From Burkholderiales bacterium (GTDB lineage Bacteria > Pseudomonadota > Gammaproteobacteria > Burkholderiales > SHXO01): a DNA stretch of 5,441 nt. Shown here in pieces: positions 1 to 5,441 of this stretch. The position numbers were made by a program, and so were the translations under genes. The notes beneath the pieces were generated by a model that saw only the letters and a program-made list of their open reading frames with translations, did not search any database and had not been told where the DNA came from. The stretch covers positions 1 to 5,441 of the forward strand of contig JAHCKU010000242.1 of NCBI GenBank assembly GCA_026125625.1, given 5' to 3'. Within the stretch, counting starts at the first letter, position 1. Each line of letters begins with the position of its first letter.

Positions 1-50
1 GGAGCTTTAATTCGATCGATTACTAACCGTTTCTAAATACAAGCGAAAAC
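1..50 (+). promoter_or_regulatory. AT-rich leader upstream of pepA, possible promoter region
   Basis: This stretch is clearly richer in A and T than the rest of the window, as expected for a promoter region in GC-rich DNA. A TAAATA at 34-39 could serve as a weak -10 box, but I see no good -35 partner at the right distance, and any TSS would fall very close to the start codon. An 8-base palindrome, TCGATCGA, lies at 12-19. In many beta- and gammaproteobacteria pepA is divergent from lptF, so a minus-strand promoter could also lie here. That gene is not in the window and this is inference from known gene order. Confidence 0.25.
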
Positions 51-55
51 AGGAG
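51..55 (+). promoter_or_regulatory. Ribosome binding site of pepA (decides the start codon)
   Basis: AGGAG is the only strong Shine-Dalgarno sequence seen in front of any gene in the window. It lies 5 bases before the GTG at 61. An in-frame GTG at 55 overlaps the last base of this site and so could not use it. The site therefore favours 61 over 55 as the translation start. Confidence 0.7.
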
Positions 56-60
56 TGCGC

Positions 61-1614
61 GTGGAATTTAGCACAATTGCCGATGCGCCGGAAAAAAGCC
101 GCAGCGACTGCATCGTGGTCGGTGTGTTCGAAGGAAACGAGTTATCCGAGCCCGCACGACTCGTCGATCGCGCGTCCAAGGGCTTCCTGTCCGGCGTCCT
201 GAAGCACGGCGACCTGGAAGGTCGCGTCGGCTCCAGCCTGCTGCTGCACAACGTGCCGGGCGTGGCGGCAACGCGCGTTCTTCTCGTTGGACTCGGCAAG
301 CGCGCAGAGTTCGGCAGCAGGGCCTACCGCGACGCCATGCGCAGCGCAGTGCGCGCGCTGACAGACAGTGGCGCGACGAGCGCTGCAGCGTATCTCGCGC
401 AGGTGCCTCTTGCGGATCGCGATGTCCGCTGGGCGCTGCAACAGGCGGCAGCGGTGGCCAGTGATGCGAGCTACCGCTTCGATCAGCTGAAGAGCAAGAA
501 GCCCGATCGCCGGGGTCTGAAGACTTTGGCGCTGCAGGCCGACGATGCGCGCAATGGCGCTGCAGCCGTCGGCCGCGGGGCGGCCATCGGCGCCGGCGTG
601 AGCCTGGCCAAGGACCTGGGCAATCTGCCGAGCAACATCTGCACGCCGACCTATCTCGCGCGCCGGGCGCAGGAGCTGGCCAGGCGCCACAAGCTCGAGT
701 GCCAGGTGCTGGACGAGCGCGAGATGGAGAAGCTCGCCATGGGTGCGCTGCTGGCGGTCACGCGCGGCACGCGCGAACCGGCGAAGCTGATCGTCCTGCA
801 CTACCGCGGCGCCGGCCGCAAGGACAAGCCCGTCGCACTGGTGGGCAAGGGGATCACCTTCGACACCGGGGGCATCTCGATCAAGCCCTCGGCCGAGATG
901 GACGAGATGAAGTACGACATGTCCGGCGCAGGCAGCGTGCTGGGAACGCTGGAGGCGGTCGCGCGCATGAAGCTGGCGGTCAACGTGGTCGGCATCATCG
1001 CAGCGTGTGAGAACATGCCCGGCGGCAACGCCGTCAAGCCGGGAGACATCGTGACCAGCATGTCCGGCCAGACCATCGAGATCCTCAACACCGACGCCGA
1101 GGGTCGCCTCGTTCTGGCCGATGCCCTCACCTACGCCGAGCGCTTCGAGCCGGCAGCGGTGATCGACATCGCCACCCTCACCGGCGCCTGCGTGATCGCG
1201 CTGGGCAGTGTGGCCAGCGGCCTGTACAGCAATGACGAGGGCCTTGCGCACGAGTTGCTGGACGCCGGTCAGCAGTCGTGGGACCGCGCGTGGCAGATGC
1301 CGCTATGGCCGGACTACGACGAGCAGATCAAGAGCCCGTTCGCGGACGTGGCCAACGTCGGCGGTCGCCCGGCCGGCAGCGTCACCGCCGCGTGCTTCCT
1401 CGCCCGCTTCGCCAGGAAGTTCAGGTGGGCGCACCTGGACATCGCCGGCACCGCATGGCGCTCGGGCAAGGACAAGGGGTCGACCGGACGGCCGGTCCCT
1501 CTGCTCACCACCTTCCTGATGCAGCGCGCGGATGCGGCTGCGGCACCTGCGCCATCGCGGCCGGCGAAGCGCAGCGCCGCGAAGAAGACGCGCAAGGCGG
1601 GCAGGAAGCGCTAG
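61..1614 (+). CDS. pepA: Leucyl aminopeptidase PepA (M17 family), with basic C-terminal tail
   Basis: Cytosolic di-metal (Zn/Mn) aminopeptidase that removes N-terminal residues, preferably Leu, from peptides; in the family it is a hexamer. The product is 517 aa from GTG 61, beginning MEFSTIADAP as in related PepA proteins; a GTG at 55 would add two residues but lacks a ribosome site. An N-terminal macro-like domain covers about 1-165 and the catalytic domain about 175-488. The active site is complete: K263 and D268 in VGKGITFDTGG, catalytic K275, D286 in MKYDMSGA, and D345, E347 and R349 in NTDAEGRL. These match E. coli K270, D275, K282, D293, D352, E354 and R356 with constant spacing. E. coli PepA also binds DNA (XerCD accessory factor at cer, carAB repressor); whether this one does is unknown. 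The last 28 residues (490-517) are Ala/Pro then Lys/Arg rich and go beyond the normal family end. First gene of a probable pepA-holC operon. Confidence 0.96.
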   Translation: MEFSTIADAPEKSRSDCIVVGVFEGNELSEPARLVDRASKGFLSGVLKHGDLEGRVGSSLLLHNVPGVAATRVLLVGLGKRAEFGSRAYRDAMRSAVRALTDSGATSAAAYLAQVPLADRDVRWALQQAAAVASDASYRFDQLKSKKPDRRGLKTLALQADDARNGAAAVGRGAAIGAGVSLAKDLGNLPSNICTPTYLARRAQELARRHKLECQVLDEREMEKLAMGALLAVTRGTREPAKLIVLHYRGAGRKDKPVALVGKGITFDTGGISIKPSAEMDEMKYDMSGAGSVLGTLEAVARMKLAVNVVGIIAACENMPGGNAVKPGDIVTSMSGQTIEILNTDAEGRLVLADALTYAERFEPAAVIDIATLTGACVIALGSVASGLYSNDEGLAHELLDAGQQSWDRAWQMPLWPDYDEQIKSPFADVANVGGRPAGSVTAACFLARFARKFRWAHLDIAGTAWRSGKDKGSTGRPVPLLTTFLMQRADAAAAPAPSRPAKRSAAKKTRKAGRKR

Positions 1615-1628
1615 CGCGTACCATCGCG

Positions 1629-2057
1629 ATGACGCAGATCGATTTCTACACCAACGTCGCGAATCGCGAGCACACCGCCTGCACCCTGGCGGCGAAAGCC
1701 CTCGCCCGCGGTCTGCGCATGATGATCCTGACCGCCGACAACGCCTGGACCGAGCGCATGGACCAGCTGCTGTGGACACAGCCGGCAACCGCATTCCTTC
1801 CGCATTGCCGCGCCCATCACCGGCTGGCCGGTGTCACACCCATCATCCTCGATCATGTCGCCGAGCCGGTGGTGCACGAGCAGATCCTGCTCAACCTGCG
1901 TGATGATCTGCCGCCGCACTTCAGCCGCTTCGAGCGCCTCATCGAGCTGGTCGGCAGCGACGACTCGGACCGGCAGCAGGCACGCGTGCGCTTTCGCTTC
2001 TACCGCGATCGCGGCTACGACATTCGCACCCACGACCTGGGCCGGACGCAGGCATAG
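1629..2057 (+). CDS. holC: DNA polymerase III chi subunit HolC
   Basis: The chi subunit links the clamp loader, through psi (HolD), to the C-terminal tail of single-stranded DNA binding protein SSB during replication. The 142-aa product is close to the 147 aa of E. coli HolC. Recognisable landmarks are the start IDFYTNV, the ALARG/MMILTAD strand near 23-37, the core DQLLW (45-49) followed by QPATAFLPH (51-59), matching E. coli DEALWARPAESFVPH, and the C-terminal ARVRFRFYRDRGYDI (118-132), matching ARERYKAYRVAGFNL. The ATG at 1629 lies 14 bases after the pepA stop. No Shine-Dalgarno is seen at a usable distance (a GGAAG lies about 20 bases upstream), so translation may depend on coupling to pepA. 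The frame is open further upstream inside pepA, but only this start gives the family's N-terminus. No HolD gene is visible in the window. Confidence 0.93.
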   Translation: MTQIDFYTNVANREHTACTLAAKALARGLRMMILTADNAWTERMDQLLWTQPATAFLPHCRAHHRLAGVTPIILDHVAEPVVHEQILLNLRDDLPPHFSRFERLIELVGSDDSDRQQARVRFRFYRDRGYDIRTHDLGRTQA

Positions 2058-2065
2058 CGCGGTCG

Positions 2066-2533
2066 ATGCACGGTCACGACGACAACCCGCTCCCGCCGTA
2101 TCCGGTCGCTGCCGAGAGTGACGATCTGTTCGGCAAGCTGGATCATCTGCTCAACAGGCAGGAAGCGGTCATCACGCAGCAAGGGACGCTCGGGGAAGTC
2201 CCGACCCTCACCGAAGCGATCGAGCCCGCATCAACGCCTCGCCCCGCAGACACTCCCGAAGACGTGCCGGTCCTGCTCGATGCCGTGGAGCGTACACAGC
2301 CGGAACGTCTCTTCACGACCAATCCGCTCGATCAGTTGCGGCATTTGCAGGCCGCGCTCTACCTGCGTCTGCGTCAAGGGATCGATGCCGCACTACAGGA
2401 CGAGGCCGTCGCTGCGCTGGACGAGGCGCAGCGCAACCATGTGGCGCACGCGCTGCGCCGGGCACTGCCGCGCATCGTGCGCCAATCCGTAGAGCAGGTA
2501 TTCGGCAGCAGCAAGCCCAAGCGGAAGCAGTGA
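2066..2533 (+). CDS. Small protein of unknown function downstream of holC, with repeated VPxL motif
   Basis: I do not recognise a characterised family for this 155-aa protein. Its layout is clear: an acidic, Pro-rich and probably disordered N-terminal half (about 1-82), then a helical half (about 85-145, DQLRHLQAALYLRLRQ onward), then a short basic end (SKPKRKQ). The N-terminal half holds DDLFGKLDHLLNRQE (19-33) and two related motifs, EVPTLTEAIEP (44-54) and DVPVLLDAVER (66-76), 22 residues apart. Similar '(I/V)PVLTE' motifs occur in uncharacterised betaproteobacterial proteins, including, from memory, the DUF2486 proteins of Burkholderia; this link is unverified. There is no signal peptide, membrane segment or catalytic motif. 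It starts 8 bases after the holC stop with no good Shine-Dalgarno, so it is probably co-transcribed and translationally coupled. Being real is supported by tight spacing and by sensible amino-acid composition. A role with chi or the replisome is only a guess from position. Confidence 0.82.
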   Translation: MHGHDDNPLPPYPVAAESDDLFGKLDHLLNRQEAVITQQGTLGEVPTLTEAIEPASTPRPADTPEDVPVLLDAVERTQPERLFTTNPLDQLRHLQAALYLRLRQGIDAALQDEAVAALDEAQRNHVAHALRRALPRIVRQSVEQVFGSSKPKRKQ

Positions 2534-2608
2534 CTGCAGCCGCCCGCAGCCGGTGGGCAGGATGGCGTCCGTTATAATTTTTCGTTTACGCGCTGTCTCG
2601 CCTGCCCA
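2534..2608 (+). promoter_or_regulatory. Intergenic spacer with probable valS promoter (TATAAT at 2573-2578)
   Basis: This 75-base gap separates the small gene from valS. It holds a perfect -10 hexamer, TATAAT at 2573-2578, within GTTATAATTTTTCGTTT, an AT-rich island in GC-rich sequence. At 16-18 bases upstream I find no TTGACA-like -35 box (the 17-base position reads CCGGTG) and no TGn extension, so the promoter may be weak or need an activator. Transcription would begin near 2585, giving a leader of about 24 bases. The leader (CGCTGTCTCGCCTGCCCA) has no Shine-Dalgarno sequence. The call of a valS promoter is inference from position and the -10 match. Confidence 0.55.
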
Positions 2609-5386
2609 ATGGAACTCGCCAAGAGCTTCGAGCCCCAGGAAATAGAGCGCCGCTGGTATCCCATCTGGGAATCGCGCGGCTACTTCGCCGCCAACCCGGA
2701 GTCCTCGGCGCCTGCCTATTGCATCCAGCTGCCGCCGCCGAACGTAACCGGCACCCTGCATATGGGCCACGCATTCCAGCAGACATTGATGGACGCGCTC
2801 ATCCGCTACCACCGCATGCGCGGCTTCAACACCAACTGGGTGGTGGGCACCGACCACGCCGGCATCGCCACCCAGATCGTGGTGGAGCGCCAGCTGGAAG
2901 CAGAAGGCAAGACCCGCCACGATTTCACACGCGAGGCCTTCATAGAGCGCGTGTGGCAGTGGAAGCAGCAGTCCGGTTCCACCATCACCCGGCAGATGCG
3001 TCGGCTCGGCACTTCGGCCAACTGGACCTATGCCGACAGCGAAGGCCACAAGGCCGGCTACTTCACCATGGACACGCGCATGTCTCGCGCGGTCGTCGAA
3101 GTGTTCGTGCAGCTGTATCAGGAAGGGCTGATCTATCGTGGCAAACGTCTGGTCAACTGGGACCCGGTACTCGGCACCGCCGTGTCCGACCTCGAAGTCG
3201 ACAGCGAGGAGGAGGACGGACGCATCTGGGAGATCCGCTACCCGGCGGCGGATGGCGGCGCCGGCGTGGTAGTGGCGACCACCCGGCCGGAGACGATGCT
3301 GGGCGATGTCGCCGTGGCGGTGCACCCGGACGATGCGCGCTACGCCGCGCTGGTCGGCACGCAGCTGGTGCTGCCGCTCACCGGACGCCACATTCCAGTG
3401 ATCGCGGACACTTACGTCGACCCGCAATTCGGCACCGGCTGCGTGAAGATCACGCCGGCTCACGACTTCAACGACTACCAGGTCGGACAACGGCATGGGT
3501 TCCAGCCGATCAGCATTCTGAGCCTGGACGCGCATGTGAACGACAATGCGCCGGTCGCATATCGCGGGCTGGAGCGCTTCGAGGCGCGCAAGCGCGTGCT
3601 TGCCGATCTGCAGGCGCAGGGCCTGCTGGTGTCGGACAAGGCGCACAAGCTGAAGGTCCCGCGTTCCGGGCGCACCGGCGTGGTGGTGGAACCGATGCTC
3701 ACCGACCAGTGGTTCGTGAAGATGGAAGGGCTGGCCCGGCGCGGCCTGGACGCGGTGGCCTCCGGCGCGGTGCGCTTCCATCCCGAGCACTGGACCACCA
3801 CCTACAATCACTGGCTGGAGAACATCCAGGACTGGTGTATCTCCCGCCAGCTGTGGTGGGGGCATCAGATTCCCGCCTGGTACGACGAAACCGGCAACCT
3901 GTACGTGGCGCGCGACGAGACCGAAGCGCACGCGCAGGCCGCATCCAAAGGGTTCAGCGGGCCGTTGCGTCGCGATGCCGATGTCCTGGACACCTGGTTC
4001 TCGTCGGCGCTTGTCCCGTTCACCTCGCTCGGCTGGCCGCAGAAGACACGCGATCTCGATCTGTTCCTGCCCAGCTCGGTGCTGGTCACCGGCTTCGACA
4101 TCATCTTCTTCTGGGTCGCGCGCATGATCATGATGACCTTGCACTTCACCGGCAAGGTCCCGTTCCGCGACGTCTACATCAATGCCATCGTGCGCGACGC
4201 CGAAGGACAGAAGATGAGCAAGTCCAAGGGCAACACCCTGGACCCGCTCGACCTGATCGACGGCATCACGCTGGATGACCTGCTGGCGAAATCCACCGTC
4301 GGTCTGCTGCGCGCCGACCACAAGGAGAAGATCGAACGCTACGTGCGCAAGAACTTCGCCAAGGGCATTCCGGCGTTCGGCGCAGACGCGCTGCGCTTCA
4401 CTTTCGCGTCGCTGGCCACGTTCTCGCGCACGCTCAACTTCGACCTCAATCGTTGTGAGGGCTACCGCAATTTCTGTAACAAGCTGTGGAACGCCACCCG
4501 CTTCGTGCTGATGAACTGCGAGGGCAAGGACGTCGGACTGGATGACGGTACGGCGATGGAGCTGTCGTTCGTCGACCGCTGGATCATCAGCCGCCTGCAG
4601 GAAGCGGAAGCCGCGGTCGAGGCGGGCTTTCGCGACTACCGCTTCGATGTGGCGGCGCGCGCGATCTACGAGCTGGTGTGGGACGAATACTGCGACTGGT
4701 ACCTGGAACTGACCAAGGTGCAGTTGCAGGCGGGCAGCGAAGCGCAGCAGCGCGGCACGCGCCGCACCCTGGTGCGCGTGCTGGAGGCGATGCTACGCCT
4801 GGCACATCCGATCATTCCGTTCATCACCGAAGAGTTGTGGCAGAAGGTCGCGCCACTGGCGGGCAAGACCGGCGAGACCATCATGCTTGCCGCCTATCCG
4901 CAGGCGGAGCCGGGCAAGCTCGATGGGCAGGCCACGCGCCAGGTGGCCCTGCTCAAGGACGTCACCAACGCCTGCCGCACCTTGCGCGGTGAGATGAACG
5001 TCGCACCTTCGCAGCGCGTGCCATTGCTGATCGCCGGCGAGCGTGCTGCGCTGGAGTCGAGCGCGCCCTACATCCAGTTCCTGGCACGCTTGTCGGATGT
5101 CACCTTCACGGGTGCGGATCTGCCTGCGGCCGATGCGCCGGTCGCCGTCGTCGGCGAGCATCGTCTGATGCTGAAGATCGAGATCGACCGCGCCGCCGAG
5201 CGCGAGCGCCTCGCCAAGGAGGCGGCCCGCCTCGACGCCGAGATCGCCAAGGCCGAGGCCAAGCTCGGCAACGCCTCCTTCGTCGAGCGCGCGCCCGCCG
5301 CCGTCGTGGACCAGGAGAAGAAGCGGCTCGCGGACTTCCGCGCCAAGCTCGACGACATCCGCGCCCAGCTCGCGCGCCTGGCCTGA
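2609..5386 (+). CDS. valS: Valyl-tRNA synthetase ValRS
   Basis: Cytosolic class Ia synthetase that attaches valine to tRNA-Val using ATP and hydrolyses mischarged Thr-tRNA. The 925-aa product is complete. The Rossmann catalytic domain carries the HIGH signature as HMGH (51-54) within PPPNVTGTLHMGH, TDHAGIATQ (81-89), and KMSKS (535-539) in GQKMSKSKGN. The inserted CP1 editing domain shows TTRPETMLGD (224-233) and GTGCVKITPAHDFND (275-289); the Asp of AHD (D286) is probably the family's key editing residue. EPMLTDQWF (361-369), DWCISRQLWWGHQIPAW (408-424) and VLVTGFDIIFFWVARM (491-506) are typical. The anticodon-binding domain follows (NFCNKLWNATRF, 621-632; WDEYCDWYLE, 691-700). A C-terminal coiled-coil arm (about 857-925) ends the protein. 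The start MELAKSFEPQEIERRW is the usual N-terminus, although no Shine-Dalgarno precedes it. Codon use changes sharply in the last 65 codons. Probably transcribed from the spacer promoter, perhaps also by read-through from pepA-holC. Confidence 0.98.
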   Translation: MELAKSFEPQEIERRWYPIWESRGYFAANPESSAPAYCIQLPPPNVTGTLHMGHAFQQTLMDALIRYHRMRGFNTNWVVGTDHAGIATQIVVERQLEAEGKTRHDFTREAFIERVWQWKQQSGSTITRQMRRLGTSANWTYADSEGHKAGYFTMDTRMSRAVVEVFVQLYQEGLIYRGKRLVNWDPVLGTAVSDLEVDSEEEDGRIWEIRYPAADGGAGVVVATTRPETMLGDVAVAVHPDDARYAALVGTQLVLPLTGRHIPVIADTYVDPQFGTGCVKITPAHDFNDYQVGQRHGFQPISILSLDAHVNDNAPVAYRGLERFEARKRVLADLQAQGLLVSDKAHKLKVPRSGRTGVVVEPMLTDQWFVKMEGLARRGLDAVASGAVRFHPEHWTTTYNHWLENIQDWCISRQLWWGHQIPAWYDETGNLYVARDETEAHAQAASKGFSGPLRRDADVLDTWFSSALVPFTSLGWPQKTRDLDLFLPSSVLVTGFDIIFFWVARMIMMTLHFTGKVPFRDVYINAIVRDAEGQKMSKSKGNTLDPLDLIDGITLDDLLAKSTVGLLRADHKEKIERYVRKNFAKGIPAFGADALRFTFASLATFSRTLNFDLNRCEGYRNFCNKLWNATRFVLMNCEGKDVGLDDGTAMELSFVDRWIISRLQEAEAAVEAGFRDYRFDVAARAIYELVWDEYCDWYLELTKVQLQAGSEAQQRGTRRTLVRVLEAMLRLAHPIIPFITEELWQKVAPLAGKTGETIMLAAYPQAEPGKLDGQATRQVALLKDVTNACRTLRGEMNVAPSQRVPLLIAGERAALESSAPYIQFLARLSDVTFTGADLPAADAPVAVVGEHRLMLKIEIDRAAERERLAKEAARLDAEIAKAEAKLGNASFVERAPAAVVDQEKKRLADFRAKLDDIRAQLARLA

Positions 5387-5393
5387 CCGGCGC

Positions 5394-5441
5394 GTGCCGC
5401 TACCCCACAGCCTGCGGGCCCTGGGCTCGCCCAACTTCCGC
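5394..5441 (+). CDS. Possible start of an MFS transporter gene (partial, runs off the window)
   Basis: A GTG at 5394, 7 bases after the valS stop, opens a frame that runs to the window edge. Its 16 residues read MPLPHSLRALGSPNFR. 'LRAL...xNFR' is the usual cytoplasmic N-terminus just before the first membrane helix in many major facilitator superfamily exporters (typically continuing LxxxGQ). No Shine-Dalgarno is seen, but the close spacing to valS would allow coupling. With 16 residues this is a suggestion by resemblance only; the substrate and the exact start cannot be given, and the frame is open upstream into valS. Confidence 0.45.
   Translation, partial: MPLPHSLRALGSPNFR

Noticed and set aside
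55..60. Upstream GTG at 55 as the pepA start, adding two residues.
   Set aside because: It overlaps the AGGAG ribosome site, while the GTG at 61 has proper spacing and gives the family-like MEFS start.
142..1251. Open frame of 369 codons on the minus strand, opposite pepA.
   Set aside because: It is the mirror of the pepA coding frame, with low-complexity His/Ala/Arg composition, no motif and no ribosome site. pepA conservation explains the whole region.
1608..1617. Perfect 10-base palindrome GCGCTAGCGC centred on the pepA stop codon.
   Set aside because: Too short for a stable terminator (no loop, no T run), single copy as far as I can see, and likely by chance in GCG-rich DNA.
1278..1628. 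N-terminal extension of holC upstream into pepA, where the frame stays open.
   Set aside because: The extension is an Arg/Gly-rich shadow of pepA, and chi proteins are about 140-150 aa, which the ATG at 1629 gives.
2540..2560. Imperfect GC-rich hairpin after the small gene (stem 2540-2547 with 2553-2560), considered as a terminator.
   Set aside because: The stem has one mismatch and one G-T pair, and no T run follows it directly. The nearest T run (2578-2582) belongs to the putative -10 region about 18 bases later.
2719..4278. Plus-strand open frame of 519 codons in another frame inside valS.
   Set aside because: It overlaps the ValRS catalytic and editing domains completely, and the product is Arg/His/Gly rich, typical of a +1-frame shadow in GC-rich DNA.
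2393..4321. Long open frame of 642 codons on the minus strand, opposite the small gene and valS.
   Set aside because: It lies antisense to a certain valS. Its product is rich in His, Val, Arg and Gly with no recognisable domain, as expected from reading GC-rich codons backwards.
4793..5434. Minus-strand open frame of 213 codons across the end of valS.
   Set aside because: It is opposite well-conserved ValRS sequence and the product is a Gly/Leu/Arg-rich shadow with no family resemblance.

Overview
The window is GC-rich DNA with four complete genes in tandem on the + strand, all read left to right, plus what looks like the first codons of a fifth. The order is pepA (leucyl aminopeptidase), holC (DNA polymerase III chi subunit), a small unrecognised gene, and valS (valyl-tRNA synthetase). 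Enterobacteria also have pepA-holC-valS. The extra small gene between holC and valS, its repeated VPxL-type motifs and the style of the ValRS sequence suggest a betaproteobacterium. This is an inference from sequence feel; I cannot name the order or genus.

Layout: positions 1-60 are a relatively AT-rich leader that ends in a good ribosome binding site (AGGAG) for pepA. In many proteobacteria this side faces the divergent lptF-lptG genes, but they are not in the window. pepA covers 61-1614 and ends in an Ala/Lys/Arg-rich tail. holC (1629-2057) and the small gene (2066-2533) follow with gaps of 14 and 8 bases and without clear Shine-Dalgarno sequences, which suggests an operon with translational coupling. 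A 75-base spacer holds a consensus TATAAT -10 box, the probable promoter for valS (2609-5386). After valS only 55 bases remain. A GTG at 5394 opens a frame whose 16 residues resemble the N-terminus of a major facilitator superfamily transporter.

The genes are housekeeping in character: protein and peptide turnover (and, in E. coli, DNA binding) by PepA, replisome clamp-loader/SSB contact by chi, and tRNA-Val charging by ValRS. They share no single pathway; the cluster is a conserved neighbourhood rather than a functional system. I see no mobile element, CRISPR array, RNA gene or obviously new multi-gene system. The points most worth a second look are the unrecognised holC-linked protein with its repeated short motif, the histone-like basic tail on PepA, and an abrupt change of codon use over the last 65 codons of valS.
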